A program made the translations under genes and the position numbers. The notes under the pieces were generated by a model. The model worked only from the letters and a program-made list of their open reading frames with translations, was not told the DNA's origin and made no database searches. Shown piece by piece: positions 48,241-58,111 of a stretch of DNA of 64,000 nucleotides. Origin of the DNA: Aliivibrio wodanis. GTDB lineage: Bacteria; Pseudomonadota; Gammaproteobacteria; Enterobacterales; Vibrionaceae. Position 1 is the first letter of the stretch; each line of letters begins with the position of its first letter. The DNA lies in NCBI GenBank assembly GCA_000953695.1, contig LN554846.1, forward strand, positions 682,001-746,000, written 5' to 3'.

Positions 48241-48350
48241 ATGCTTTCGGGGTGTGGTTGTATAAATGTTCTTAAAGGGCATGATCGCTGATCAGATCCC
48301 TATAAGGGCAAAGATCCGCACTATTTATTGCCCACAGCTAACAGGATCAA
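48241..48350. other. candidate crtS, chromosome 2 replication-triggering site
   Basis: The 297-base gap 48074-48370 has no gene. Its right part holds five GATC sites within 66 bases (48283 to 48348), plus CCCT-ATA-AGGG and other short palindromes. In V. cholerae the crtS site lies in the gap between VC0764 and VC0765, and its replication triggers chromosome 2 initiation through RctB. The flanking genes here (AlaX-like, then a small Zn-ribbon gene, then xseA and guaBA) fit that locus. Identity rests on synteny and GATC density; exact limits are unknown. Confidence 0.7.
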
Positions 48351-48370
48351 TTTAAGAAGGAGTACTAAAA

Positions 48371-48595
48371 ATGCAAGTAAACGAATGTCCAAAGTGTCAA
48401 TCTGAATTACGTTGGAGTAAAGCTGGATATCATTGTGATTTTTGTCAGGTTGAATTTAAAAAATTGGCTTATTGTCCAGATTGCAGTAAGGAGATGGAAA
48501 AGCTTAATGCATGTGGTGCACCAAGCTATTTTTGCCATGATTGTAATGAATTGAAATCAAAATCGCGTGCTAAAATTGAGTTTATTGAAAGTTAA
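48371..48595 (+). CDS. YfgJ-type zinc-ribbon protein
   Basis: A 74-residue protein with eight cysteines in four CxxC-like pairs (NECPKCQSELRW, HCDFCQ, CPDCSKEMEKLNACG, CHDCNELKS), a double zinc ribbon of the YfgJ/DUF1407 type. The function is unknown. AAGGAG precedes the ATG by ten bases. E. coli also has yfgJ between der and xseA, so this is likely its orthologue. Confidence 0.85.
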   Translation: MQVNECPKCQSELRWSKAGYHCDFCQVEFKKLAYCPDCSKEMEKLNACGAPSYFCHDCNELKSKSRAKIEFIES

Positions 48596-48660
48596 GCCGG
48601 TTTATTTTTAAACGGGCTTAATTTCTGTGATCGCGATGATTATTAAATTGGTTACTATAA

Positions 48661-49998
48661 TTATTCAGGAACAACAGTAGATGTGATTTCACCATCAACA
48701 AAACGAGTAGTAATGTTTTCGCCAATATTAACTTGTTTTGTTGAGGTAATAACCGTCCCTTTTTTATTACGAGTAATGGAGTAGCCACGCTGTAATGTCG
48801 CTAATGGGCTGACGGTATCTAGTTTCTCAGCGGCTAATGCTAATTGATGACGTTGCATGAGTAGGTTTCTATCCATTGAATCTAATAAGCGACGTTTTAA
48901 CTCTTCAATACGTAACTTATCTTGAGAGACTTTTTTTGCAGGTGATAGGTTGCTTAAACGTAAAGTCAGATTTTCAATTTTATGCTGATGACGCTGTAGG
49001 CGTTGCTGCATATACGTCATTAAACGTTGATTTAGGTCATCTAGCTTTTGGCTTTGACTGTTTAACTGCATTTGTGGATGCTGTTTTTCAAGACGATGTT
49101 GAAGTGCTGATAATTGACGTTGTTGCCCTGCTAAATAGCGATCCATTGCACTATTTAAACGACGTTTCTGATACGTTACGATTTGCAGTTGAGAAGATAA
49201 ATCTCGGCTCACTAATTCGGCAGCAGCAGAAGGCGTTGGAGCTCTCACATCAGCAACAAAATCGGCAATAGTAATATCGATCTCATGACCAACAGCACTG
49301 ACGATAGGGATCTCACTTGCCGCAATCGTTCTTGCTACGATCTCTTCATTAAAACACCAAAGATCCTCTAATGAACCGCCGCCACGTCCAACGATTAAAA
49401 TATCACATTCATTACGACTGTTTGCTCGACCAATGGCTTGCGCTATTTGAATTGCAGCGTTGGCACCTTGCACTAAGGTTGGGTAGATAACCACTGGGAG
49501 GTTAGGATCGCGTCGTTTTAATACATTTAAGATATCAAATAGGGCTGCGCCTGTTTGTGAGGTAATGATACCGACACGTTTTGGTTGTTCTGGTAATGCT
49601 TTTTTTGCGGTTTGAGCGAATAGGCCTTCAGCAGCCAGTGACATTTTTAGCTGATCAAATTCTTGTTGAAGTCGACCGTCACCTTCTGGTTGCATACTCT
49701 CAATAATTATTTGATAGTCACCACGAGGTTCATAGAGAGAAAGGCGAGCTTTAACAAGAACTTGTTTACCGTTTTGTGGCTTAAAAGTAACGCGGCGGTT
49801 ATTGCCCTTAAACATGGCACATTTAACTTGGGCGCGACTGTCTTTTAGGGTGAGATACCAGTGTCCAGAGACTGGAACGGTTAGATTTGATATTTCGCCA
49901 ACAAGCCAAACAATACCCATCTCATTTTCTAATAATAAGCGGACTTCAGAGTTAAGACGAGAGACTGTAAAGATGCGAGGATTAGAATCGAGAGACAT
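48661..49998 (-). CDS. xseA: exodeoxyribonuclease VII large subunit
   Basis: XseA forms with XseB an ssDNA exonuclease. The 445-residue protein has an N-terminal OB fold ([28 protein letters not shown]), a central catalytic domain ([60 protein letters not shown] given as separate family blocks) and a long C-terminal coiled coil rich in Gln/Arg. It is divergent from guaB, as in E. coli. Confidence 0.95.
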   Translation of the reverse strand: MSLDSNPRIFTVSRLNSEVRLLLENEMGIVWLVGEISNLTVPVSGHWYLTLKDSRAQVKCAMFKGNNRRVTFKPQNGKQVLVKARLSLYEPRGDYQIIIESMQPEGDGRLQQEFDQLKMSLAAEGLFAQTAKKALPEQPKRVGIITSQTGAALFDILNVLKRRDPNLPVVIYPTLVQGANAAIQIAQAIGRANSRNECDILIVGRGGGSLEDLWCFNEEIVARTIAASEIPIVSAVGHEIDITIADFVADVRAPTPSAAAELVSRDLSSQLQIVTYQKRRLNSAMDRYLAGQQRQLSALQHRLEKQHPQMQLNSQSQKLDDLNQRLMTYMQQRLQRHQHKIENLTLRLSNLSPAKKVSQDKLRIEELKRRLLDSMDRNLLMQRHQLALAAEKLDTVSPLATLQRGYSITRNKKGTVITSTKQVNIGENITTRFVDGEITSTVVPE

Positions 49999-50063
49999 GT
50001 AAATGCCTTAGACATGAGTATAGGAATTAGCGGCAATATAATACATATCAAGGGGGGTAATGC

Positions 50064-50165
50064 AAATTAAAAATAAAAAAATGTGTAGCCAAGCGATTGC
50101 GCTGTGCGTATAATCCGTCTGCAATATCAAATCCAAAACACTTTATTATGCGAAACGATAAAGTG
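50064..50165 (+). promoter_or_regulatory. guaBA promoter with A/T-rich UP-like tract and leader inverted repeat
   Basis: TAGCCA (50086-50091) and TATAAT (50109-50114) are spaced by 17 bases, behind an A-rich tract (50064-50082) like an UP element. The start region after TATAAT is CCGTCT, a GC-rich discriminator as seen in stringently controlled promoters. CACTTTAT (50139-50146) and ATAAAGTG (50158-50165) form an inverted repeat in the leader, partly over a sequence vaguely like a PurR box. Confidence 0.65.
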
Positions 50166-50206
50166 GGATTTATTCCTTTAAACACTTATGTTGTGAGATA
50201 TTGCAA

Positions 50207-51670
50207 ATGCTACGAATCGCAAAAGAAGCTTTAACCTTCGATGACGTTTTACTCGTCCCAGCACACTCCACAGTTCTTCCTAACACCGCTGATCTTCGCA
50301 CTCAGTTAACGAAGACTATCTCTCTAAATATCCCAATGATTTCAGCATCTATGGATACAGTGACAGAAGCGCGCCTTGCTATTGCATTAGCGCAAGAGGG
50401 TGGCATCGGTTTTATCCACAAGAACATGTCTATTGAACAGCAAGCTGAACAAGTTCGCTTAGTAAAAATCTTTGAAGCAGGCGTTGTCTCTGCTCCAGTA
50501 ACCGTTCGTCCTGACGCAACTATCCAAGATGTGAAAGAACTGACTGAAAAACACGGTTTTGCTGGCTTCCCTGTAGTAACTGAAACTAACGAACTTGTTG
50601 GTATCATTACTGGTCGTGATGTTCGTTTTGTAACTGACTTATCTAAGAAAGTTGACGTTGTAATGACGCCAAAAGCACGCCTAGCTTCTGTTAAAGAAGG
50701 TGCAACTCGTGAAGAAGTTCAAGAGAAAATGCATGAAGCGCGTGTAGAGAAAGTATTGGTAGTGAACGATGAGTTCCAACTAACCGGTATGATCACAGCA
50801 AAAGACTTCCATAAAGCAGAACGTAAACCAAATGCATGTAAAGATGAACGTGGTCGTCTACGTGTAGGTGCAGCGGTAGGTGCTGGTGCTGGTAACGAAG
50901 AGCGTGTTGCTGCTCTTGTTGAAGCAGGCGTTGATGTTTTACTTATCGATTCATCTCACGGTCATTCAGAAGGCGTTTTACAACGTATTCGTGAAACTCG
51001 TGCTTCATTCCCTGATCTACAAATCATTGGCGGTAACGTAGCTACTGGTGCAGGCGCTAAAGCATTAATCGATGCTGGTGTAAGTGCAGTTAAAGTAGGT
51101 ATCGGCCCTGGTTCAATCTGTACTACTCGTATCGTTACGGGTGTTGGTGTTCCTCAAATTACCGCTATTTCAGACGCAGCAGAAGTTGCAACTGCTCATG
51201 GTATTCCTGTAATCGCTGATGGCGGTATCCGTTATTCTGGCGATATCTGTAAAGCAATTGCCGCTGGCGCATCATGCGTAATGGTTGGCTCAATGTTTGC
51301 TGGAACAGAAGAAGCACCGGGTGAAGTTATTCTTTATCAAGGTCGTTCATACAAATCTTACCGTGGTATGGGCTCTCTTGGCGCTATGTCTCAAGGTTCT
51401 TCAGACCGTTACTTCCAATCTGATAATGCAGCGGACAAACTTGTTCCTGAAGGTATCGAAGGTCGTATCGCTTATAAAGGTCGTTTAAAAGAGATCGTTC
51501 ACCAACAAATGGGTGGTTTGCGTTCAAGCATGGGCCTAACAGGTTCAGCAACGATTGAAGACATGCGTACTAAAGCTGAATTCGTTCGTATCTCTGGTGC
51601 GGGCATGAAAGAATCACATGTACATGATGTTCAAATCACGAAAGAAGCACCAAACTATCGCTTAGGCTAA
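50207..51670 (+). CDS. guaB: IMP dehydrogenase
   Basis: GuaB oxidises IMP to XMP with NAD, the committed step to GMP. The 487-residue protein begins [20 protein letters not shown]. The barrel has the catalytic cysteine in [15 protein letters not shown] and the flap [10 protein letters not shown]. Two CBS domains are inserted at about 90-205 ([25 protein letters not shown]). I use the ATG at 50207, not the TTG two codons before. Confidence 0.97.
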   Translation: MLRIAKEALTFDDVLLVPAHSTVLPNTADLRTQLTKTISLNIPMISASMDTVTEARLAIALAQEGGIGFIHKNMSIEQQAEQVRLVKIFEAGVVSAPVTVRPDATIQDVKELTEKHGFAGFPVVTETNELVGIITGRDVRFVTDLSKKVDVVMTPKARLASVKEGATREEVQEKMHEARVEKVLVVNDEFQLTGMITAKDFHKAERKPNACKDERGRLRVGAAVGAGAGNEERVAALVEAGVDVLLIDSSHGHSEGVLQRIRETRASFPDLQIIGGNVATGAGAKALIDAGVSAVKVGIGPGSICTTRIVTGVGVPQITAISDAAEVATAHGIPVIADGGIRYSGDICKAIAAGASCVMVGSMFAGTEEAPGEVILYQGRSYKSYRGMGSLGAMSQGSSDRYFQSDNAADKLVPEGIEGRIAYKGRLKEIVHQQMGGLRSSMGLTGSATIEDMRTKAEFVRISGAGMKESHVHDVQITKEAPNYRLG

Positions 51671-51688
51671 AATTACTCTTTCTCACAA

Positions 51689-51772
51689 ACTATTTTGCTT
51701 GATAACTGCGTCGAAGGTGCTCATTTATGCTTATAAACTCCGCGCCTTCTTCTTGTTCTAAAGCAAAATAGT
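51689..51772. repeat. palindromic element between guaB and guaA
   Basis: ACTATTTTGCTT (51689-51700) is mirrored exactly at 51761-51772. Inside, GAAGGTGC (51713-51720) and GCGCCTTC (51742-51749) pair with one mismatch. Size and nested structure resemble the other palindromic elements, but the sequence words differ. It lies inside the guaBA transcript and would fold as an RNA hairpin. Confidence 0.8.
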
Positions 51773-51834
51773 AATGTGATAAATGACTAATTTACGAATC
51801 TATATTTTTAAAATGAATTTTTTGAGAAAGACTA

Positions 51835-53388
51835 ATGACGACTAATATCCACGATCAACGCATTCTTATTTTAGATTTTGGTTCTCAATACACGCAGCTT
51901 GTTGCGCGTCGTATCCGTGAGATTGGTGTTTACTGTGAACTTTGGAGCTGGGATGTAGAAGAATCTGACATCCGTGATTTCAATCCAGATGGCATCATCT
52001 TATCTGGCGGTCCAGAAAGTGTGACTGAAGAAAATTCTCCTCGTGCTCCTCAATATGTATTTGATTCTGGTGTTCCTGTATTTGGTGTGTGTTACGGCAT
52101 GCAAACAATGGCAGAGCAACTTGGCGGTAAAGTAGCAACATCTACTGAGCGTGAATTTGGTTATGCAGCAGTACAAGTAACAGGTGAATCTGCGCTATTT
52201 AAAGATCTTGAAGCAACTCAAGATGTTTGGATGAGCCACGGTGATAAAGTTGTTGAAATTCCAGCTGATTTCGTAAAAATTGCAGAGACAGAAACTTGTC
52301 CTTACGCTGCAATGGCGAATGAAGAGAAAAAATATTACGGTGTTCAATTCCACCCAGAAGTAACACACACTAAAAACGGCCTTAAAATGCTTGAGAACTT
52401 TGTTCTTAATGTATGTGGTTGTGAAGGTTTGTGGACTTCAGCATCAATTATTGAAGATGCTGTTGCTCGTATTAAAGAGCAAGTAGGTGATGATGAAGTC
52501 ATTCTAGGTCTTTCTGGTGGTGTTGATTCATCAGTCGTTGCTATGCTTGCTCACCGTGCAATTGGCGATAAGCTAACATGTGTATTTGTTGATAACGGTT
52601 TACTTCGTTTAAATGAAGCTGAACAAGTTATGGAAATGTTTAGCGAAGGTTTTGGTCTTAAGATCATTCATGTTGAAGCTGAAGAGCGTTTCTTAGCAGC
52701 GCTTGGTGGTGAATCAGATCCTGAAGCGAAACGTAAGATCATTGGTCACGTATTTGTTGATATTTTTGATGAAGAGTCGAAGAAATTATCAAATGCTAAG
52801 TGGCTAGCTCAAGGTACTATCTACCCAGATGTTATCGAGTCAGCAGCATCTAAAACTGGTAAAGCGCACGTTATCAAATCTCACCACAATGTGGGTGGTC
52901 TTCCTGATGACATGGAAATGGGTCTTGTTGAGCCATTACGTGAACTGTTTAAAGATGAAGTACGTAAGATCGGTTTAGAATTAGGTCTTCCATACAATAT
53001 GCTTTATCGCCACCCGTTCCCTGGACCTGGTCTAGGTGTTCGTGTTCTTGGTGAGATTAAAAAAGAGTACTGTGATTTATTACGTCGTGCTGATGCTATC
53101 TTCATTGAAGAGCTGCACAATGCGGATCTTTACCACAAAGTATCTCAAGCATTCACTGTATTCTTACCTGTACGTTCAGTTGGTGTTATGGGCGATGGTC
53201 GTAAATATGATTGGGTTGTCTCTCTACGTGCAGTAGAAACGATTGACTTTATGACGGCGCATTGGGCACATTTACCATACGATTTCCTAGGTAAAGTATC
53301 TAACCGTATTATTAATGAAGTAAGTGGCATTTCTCGTGTTGTTTATGACATTTCTGGTAAGCCACCAGCAACAATTGAATGGGAATAA
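51835..53388 (+). CDS. guaA: GMP synthase (glutamine-hydrolysing)
   Basis: GuaA aminates XMP to GMP. The 517-residue protein has an N-terminal class I glutaminase domain (catalytic Cys in [10 protein letters not shown], His/Glu in [10 protein letters not shown]) and an ATP pyrophosphatase domain with [12 protein letters not shown], followed by the dimerisation domain ([15 protein letters not shown]). It is downstream of guaB in one operon and ends at a terminator that now abuts a group II intron. Confidence 0.97.
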   Translation: MTTNIHDQRILILDFGSQYTQLVARRIREIGVYCELWSWDVEESDIRDFNPDGIILSGGPESVTEENSPRAPQYVFDSGVPVFGVCYGMQTMAEQLGGKVATSTEREFGYAAVQVTGESALFKDLEATQDVWMSHGDKVVEIPADFVKIAETETCPYAAMANEEKKYYGVQFHPEVTHTKNGLKMLENFVLNVCGCEGLWTSASIIEDAVARIKEQVGDDEVILGLSGGVDSSVVAMLAHRAIGDKLTCVFVDNGLLRLNEAEQVMEMFSEGFGLKIIHVEAEERFLAALGGESDPEAKRKIIGHVFVDIFDEESKKLSNAKWLAQGTIYPDVIESAASKTGKAHVIKSHHNVGGLPDDMEMGLVEPLRELFKDEVRKIGLELGLPYNMLYRHPFPGPGLGVRVLGEIKKEYCDLLRRADAIFIEELHNADLYHKVSQAFTVFLPVRSVGVMGDGRKYDWVVSLRAVETIDFMTAHWAHLPYDFLGKVSNRIINEVSGISRVVYDISGKPPATIEWE

Positions 53389-53420
53389 TCCCTGATTCAA
53401 TGAATCTGGTTTAATTTAAG

Positions 53421-53444
53421 AAAGCGCCGAAAGGCGCTTTTTTT
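53421..53444 (+). terminator. guaA Rho-independent terminator
   Basis: AAAGCGCC and GGCGCTTT arms with a GAAA tetraloop are followed by T. The T-tract ends exactly where the group II intron begins. Confidence 0.93.
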
Positions 53445-54211
53445 GTTTGCCCAGCAAAGCTGGCAAACCCGTCCACTTTAAAGATAGTGGAGTCACCCTG
53501 ACTAAGGGGAAGACAATCTGAATGGCAAGGGCGCCACTGGCCAACGGTGAGGTCTGAAGGAAGCCATAAGAAGTTAGATGTACACAACTAACCGTAACCT
53601 GTTTCGGCGGGATTGGTGGGTAAGCGTCCAAAATAGCGCGAAGCCCAATACTTAGTCAGACCAATTCTGTGCTTGAGGGTGGCATATCTAACAGGGAGTC
53701 AGTGCAATAACTGGGGAAGCCTGGCATCTAAACTTAATTGTCAGTAAGTGGCTTAGATTCAAGAAGAAACTCAAGATCTAATGTTGATGTGAGGTGGCAG
53801 ATGAACCCGTAGTAGTGAGTAAGGCTAGGCCTGTGAAAGCCAGTGATGGTGTGGAGGACAAAACCAAGCCGACTATCAGTAATATATCTGATAGAGTCAA
53901 TTTGAGCCAAAAGCACTTATTGATTGCGAAGGGGGGAAGTGATTTATAAATTACCTTAAAGTGACGTAATTTATGATGGGTTCACGAATTACCAAATAAG
54001 GTAAAGTCTCTATTTTAATGGCTAAGGGTGATACTAAAGCTGTGAATAGAACTGGGCACGGGGAGTAAGTGTTTCTCTTTACTAGAGGCATAGAGGCGGT
54101 TAAGCATATTGCGAATAAAAGGGCGTAGCCTTGCTAGAAAACTTAACGCGACAACGAAATAAACCTAACCAGCATAAATAAAGTCAGCAGCAGGTGATGT
54201 GAGATAATAAT

Positions 54212-55477
54212 TTGAGAGTACACTATAGCCTTTACGGGCGCATGTTATCACTGCAAGCGCTTTACGTGGCATACAAACAAGTGAGAAAGAATGGAGGCGC
54301 AGCTGGTATTGACGGGCAGCGTATCGATGATTTCACACAAAATTTGGAAGTAGAGCTCAGAAAACTATTACTTGAACTACAAGAAAAGCGCTATCAAGCG
54401 CGCCCCGTAAAACGAGTTGAGATCGCCAAAGACGATGGCGGTATCAGGTTATTGGGGATCCCCACAGTTCGAGACCGAATTGTTCAACAATGTTTAACGA
54501 ATATAATGACTCCCATATTTGACCCAAACTTTCATCCATCCAGTTATGGATATCGGGTTGGGCGAAGCTGTCATCAAGCCATCAGCAAAGCTACGCTCTT
54601 TATACGTAAATATAATAAGCGGCATGTTGTTGATATGGATCTGTCTAAATGCTTTGACATGCTTGACCACGATCTGATAATCAAGTTCGTGCGAAAGCGC
54701 ATCGTGGATGGCAGTATCTTAGGCTTGATCCGTCAATTTCTAAAAAGTGGAGTCATGGTTGGTGAAAACTGGCAGAATAGTGTAATAGGCAGTCCACAAG
54801 GTGGGGTGATTAGTCCACTACTTGCTAATATCTACTTAGATGAATTCGATCAAGAAATGATGAGGCGTAAGCATCGAATAGTGCGATACGCGGATGACAT
54901 TTTGATATTCTGTACCTCGAAAAAGGGTGCAGAGAATGCATTAAAAGTAGCTAGCCATATTTTAGAAGTAACGCTAAAACTTAAAGTGAATGAGCGGAAA
55001 ACCCATATAGCACATAGCGATACAGGTATTAAATTCTTGGGAGTGGAAATTTTTACAAATTACACGGCAATTCAAGAAAAGAAGCTCAAAACATTAAAAG
55101 CGAAAGTAAGACAACTCACCAAGCGTAATGGAGGAGTGAATTTAGCGAGAGTGCTAAAGCAACTGAATCCAGTGCTCAGAGGGTTTGTAAACTACTTCAA
55201 AATAGCCAATATTACGAGCACACTGAAAAGCCTTGCGGCTTGGATAAGGCGGAGATTGCGAGCGGTACAAATGAGTTTGTGGAAGAAGCCGTGCAGATTG
55301 CATCGTCGTCTTAAGCAACTAAAGTACAAACCGCCATTTAAGTCCATAAAAATGGACTCATGGCGAAACAGTGCGAGTCCGTTAGCAAGCTATGCGATGC
55401 CTAATCAGTGGTTCAAAAATCTAGGCTTGTATTCAATAGACGAAGTTAAAACAGGTGTATTCGCTTCTTTTTATTAA
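54212..55477 (+). CDS. group II intron reverse transcriptase/maturase
   Basis: A 421-residue intron-encoded protein starting at TTG (MRVHYSLYGRMLSLQ); an ATG ten codons later is the alternative. Reverse transcriptase blocks are complete: LLGIPTVRDRIVQQCL, SSYGYRVGRSCHQAI, VDMDLSKCFDMLDHDLI, GSPQGGVISPLLANIYLDEF, and the catalytic VRYADDILIF. A GIIM maturase domain follows (LNPVLRGFVNYFKIA). There is no HNH endonuclease domain at the C-terminus. The frame is intact, so the element could be active. Confidence 0.93.
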   Translation: MRVHYSLYGRMLSLQALYVAYKQVRKNGGAAGIDGQRIDDFTQNLEVELRKLLLELQEKRYQARPVKRVEIAKDDGGIRLLGIPTVRDRIVQQCLTNIMTPIFDPNFHPSSYGYRVGRSCHQAISKATLFIRKYNKRHVVDMDLSKCFDMLDHDLIIKFVRKRIVDGSILGLIRQFLKSGVMVGENWQNSVIGSPQGGVISPLLANIYLDEFDQEMMRRKHRIVRYADDILIFCTSKKGAENALKVASHILEVTLKLKVNERKTHIAHSDTGIKFLGVEIFTNYTAIQEKKLKTLKAKVRQLTKRNGGVNLARVLKQLNPVLRGFVNYFKIANITSTLKSLAAWIRRRLRAVQMSLWKKPCRLHRRLKQLKYKPPFKSIKMDSWRNSASPLASYAMPNQWFKNLGLYSIDEVKTGVFASFY

Positions 55478-55494
55478 GAAATAGTAAATTGCAG

Positions 55495-55563
55495 GAGCCG
55501 TATACGAGGTCCGTACGTACGGTTCTGTGAGAGGGATGAGGCAAAAGCCTCACCCTACTCGAT
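55495..55563 (+). other. group II intron domains V and VI
   Basis: Domain V (55495-55526) starts GAGCCGTAT, containing the catalytic AGC triad, and pairs with GTACGGTTCT over a bulge. Domain VI (55531-55560) is a GAG-A-GGG / CCC-T-A-CTC stem with an AAAA loop, with an unpaired A at 55557 as branch point. Confidence 0.85.
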
Positions 55564-55783
55564 GTTTCAGTTGTAAAGTGCAATGATCTATGTTGTTGGT
55601 TTTTTGTTTCGGTGAAAACTTATCTTACAAAATATATGTTTGCACTTCTAAATTATTCAACTAAATGCTCTATTTGTTCTTTAAGTGGTTTACACTGTTT
55701 CAGCAAAAGAAAAGTTAAGAGAAGTCACATAATTTCCAAATTCTTTTCTGAAAATACAACATTAATAATAGATGGAGTTACGG

Positions 55784-57343
55784 ATGAGTAGCCAAGCAGC
55801 AGAGAAAGCATCGAAGCCAAGTGGTATGGATCGTTTTCTAAATACAATCGAACGAGTAGGTAACAAGATCCCTGATCCTGCACTACTGTTTTTCTGGGGC
55901 CTTTTAATTGTTTGGGGTCTTTCAGCGCTATTATCACAAGTACAATTTGACTTGATTCATCCTGTTACTCAAGATGCAGTTCAAGTGAAAAACCTTTTAA
56001 CTGGTGATTCTTTAGCAAACTTTTTAGCAACCATGGTAACTAACTTTACCGGTTTTGCTCCACTAGGCATCGTATTAGTGGCAATGCTAGGTGTTGGTGT
56101 TGCTGATTCTTCAGGCTTTATTCAAACTGGCCTAAAGAAAATGCTGAACTTCACTCCAGCTAAATTACTAACACCAATGCTTATTCTTGTTGCTATCGTG
56201 TCACACACAGCAGCAGATGCAGGTTATGTATTAGTTATTCCACTAGGTGGTATCATTTTCCACGCGGCGGGTCGTCATCCGTTAGCGGGTATTGCAGCAG
56301 CATTTGCCGGTGTATCTGGTGGTTTCTCTGCTAACTTTATCCCATCGGGTATTGATCCATTACTTGCAGGTTTTACACAAACTGCAGCACAAGTATTAGA
56401 TACTTCTTACATCGTTAACCCATTAGCAAACATCTACTTTACTGGTCTTTCATCAGTACTGATTGTTTGTATCGGTTGGTATGTAACAGAGAAAATCATT
56501 GAGCCTCGTTTAGCAAAAACACCGGTAGATAAAGATGCAGAAACAGCGCCAGATTTAGGTTCATTTACTGAAATTGAATCAAGAGCATTTAAGTTTGCAG
56601 GTTGGGCAATGGTTGCGGGTATCGCATTACTAATCGCACTTATTTATCCTGAAGATTCAGCACTTCGTTCTCCTGATGGTGAAATTACCTCATTCTCTGC
56701 ACCACTAATGAAGTCTATTGTTCCACTTATCTTCATTCTATTTATCATCCCTGGTATCGTTTTTGGACGTGTTTCTGGTACGTTTAAAAGCAGTAATGAT
56801 GTAATTAAAGCAATGTCAGAAACAATGGGCACAATGGGTGCATACATGGTTATGTCATTCTTCTGTGCGCAGTTCTTAGTTGCTTTTAGCCAATCAAATA
56901 TCGGCACAATCTTAGCAATGTACGGTGCTGATGTACTTAAAGCAATGGAGCTTCCTGGTCAGCTAACCATTATTGGTATGATTTTGCTTACTGCATTTGT
57001 AAATCTACTAATTGGTTCTGCATCAGCTAAATGGGCATTAATTGGTCCTGTACTAGTTCCAATGCTAATGGGTGTTGGTATCTCTCCTGAGCTATCTCAA
57101 GCGGCATACCGTGTAGGTGATTCTGTTTCAAACATCATCTCACCATTAATGGTATTCTTCCCATTAGTTGTGGTTTACTGCCAACGTTACGTTAAATCAA
57201 CGGGTATCGGTACACTGGCTTCTCTAATGATGCCTTTCTCTATCGCAATGCTAATTGGTTGGACAATCTTCTTACTAGCGTACTGGGCTCTAGGTATTCC
57301 ACTAGGTATCCAAGCGCCATATACATATAACCTTCCAGGTTAA
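55784..57343 (+). CDS. AbgT-family transporter
   Basis: A 519-residue inner-membrane protein with about 12-13 hydrophobic helices, of the AbgT family. E. coli AbgT imports p-aminobenzoyl-glutamate; other members export sulfonamides by proton antiport. Family marks are IPDPALLFFWGLLIVWGLSA and the polar reentrant segments (DAGYVLVIPLGG, SAKWALIGPVLVPMLMGVG). I use the ATG at 55784 behind GGAG. Substrate cannot be told from sequence. No abgA/abgB hydrolase genes are adjacent, which leaves the physiological role open. The promoter must lie in the 220 bases after the intron. Confidence 0.9.
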   Translation: MSSQAAEKASKPSGMDRFLNTIERVGNKIPDPALLFFWGLLIVWGLSALLSQVQFDLIHPVTQDAVQVKNLLTGDSLANFLATMVTNFTGFAPLGIVLVAMLGVGVADSSGFIQTGLKKMLNFTPAKLLTPMLILVAIVSHTAADAGYVLVIPLGGIIFHAAGRHPLAGIAAAFAGVSGGFSANFIPSGIDPLLAGFTQTAAQVLDTSYIVNPLANIYFTGLSSVLIVCIGWYVTEKIIEPRLAKTPVDKDAETAPDLGSFTEIESRAFKFAGWAMVAGIALLIALIYPEDSALRSPDGEITSFSAPLMKSIVPLIFILFIIPGIVFGRVSGTFKSSNDVIKAMSETMGTMGAYMVMSFFCAQFLVAFSQSNIGTILAMYGADVLKAMELPGQLTIIGMILLTAFVNLLIGSASAKWALIGPVLVPMLMGVGISPELSQAAYRVGDSVSNIISPLMVFFPLVVVYCQRYVKSTGIGTLASLMMPFSIAMLIGWTIFLLAYWALGIPLGIQAPYTYNLPG

Positions 57344-57360
57344 TTTGTATTAGTAAAAAT

Positions 57361-57397
57361 AAAAGCCCTGAGAATGATAAGTTCTCAGGGCTTTTTT
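57361..57397. terminator. bidirectional terminator after the AbgT-family gene
   Basis: AAAAGCCCTGAGAA (57361-57374) and its exact complement (57382-57395) flank a seven-base loop, with A- and T-runs. It also serves the convergent regulator gene. Confidence 0.93.
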
Positions 57398-57415
57398 GCA
57401 TTTCAATGTTCGGTA

Positions 57416-58051
57416 TTACTTAAATTTTCTCAGATAACGATAAACAGAGTCTTTAGACACATTAAGAATATTGGCGGTTATTTGAGTCGCATCTTTTATA
57501 TTAAACGCCCCTTGATGATGTAAGCGCTCAACAATGGTTCTTACTCTTCGAGACACCGCAATACTTTCGTCTTCCAGTACTTCGCTTTGTATTCTAGCTA
57601 TCGAATCTGTCAGCATTTCAATACTGTCTTTGGCAAAGGTTTCAGGCGACGCTGCTAATTGATTTGCTTGTGGGAATAGGTCCATAAAGAAGCTATTCAT
57701 TGGCACATCAAGATTAGAGTTAATACAAAGTAAAGCGATAGGAGTACCTGCCTCATTTCGAATCATCGAAGTGACAGAACGCATTAATTCACCTTTCTCT
57801 GTTCGAGTGAAATAAGGCGTTGATACATCGGATCCGGCTTTCAATTTTTCTAGCGCAAGATTGGTAATGGGTGCACCAATACCGCGGCCAGTGACATGGC
57901 CATTAGCAATTTTAATGATTGATGGATTGTCAGAATCAAGAGAGTGCAGTACCACTTCAACATGTTTTCCAAACATAGCAGCAATGCCATCAACAATACT
58001 ATAAGTTGATTTCAGTATGAGTTTATCGGCAGTAGAGAGTTTATGTAGCAT
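57416..58051 (-). CDS. YheO-like (PAS_6 + HTH_22) transcriptional regulator
   Basis: A 211-residue regulator. The N-terminal YheO-like PAS domain covers about 10-125 (GKHVEVVLHSLDSDNPSIIKI, LRSV-type SVTSMIRNEAGTPIALLCIN). The C-terminal helix-turn-helix is at about 165-211 (GAFNIKDATQITANILNVSK). Homologues include DauR, which controls D-amino-acid catabolism. It lies 60 bases downstream of the cysteine desulfidase gene, so it probably belongs to that operon and controls the module. Confidence 0.85.
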   Translation of the reverse strand: MLHKLSTADKLILKSTYSIVDGIAAMFGKHVEVVLHSLDSDNPSIIKIANGHVTGRGIGAPITNLALEKLKAGSDVSTPYFTRTEKGELMRSVTSMIRNEAGTPIALLCINSNLDVPMNSFFMDLFPQANQLAASPETFAKDSIEMLTDSIARIQSEVLEDESIAVSRRVRTIVERLHHQGAFNIKDATQITANILNVSKDSVYRYLRKFK

Positions 58052-58111
58052 ATGTTTTCTTTATGTTGGTAAAAAGATGATGTCACTTAGCGTGTAAGTG
58101 ACATCTTTTCA

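Larger units (their letters stand above)
53445..55563 (+). mobile_element. group II intron with encoded reverse transcriptase
   Basis: A retroelement of about 2.1 kb. The probable 5' end is GTTTGCCCAGC (53445), similar to the GUGYG start of such introns. About 770 bases of structured, non-coding sequence (domains I-III and start of IV) come before the reverse transcriptase gene. A textbook domain V (from 55495) and a domain VI with a bulged A (55557) follow. The proposed 3' end is GAT at 55563, which puts the A at -7. Ends are inferred by eye. It sits right behind the guaA terminator, a site preference known for group IIC introns, though the class is not settled. Confidence 0.88.

Noticed and set aside
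53445-54211. Short minus-strand ORFs in the 5' part of the intron
   Set aside because: They lie in structured intron RNA domains and have no protein-like composition.
54212-55477. Reverse transcriptase as a retron or diversity-generating element
   Set aside because: The GIIM maturase domain and the domain V/VI RNA downstream identify a group II intron; no msr/msd or template/variable repeat is seen.
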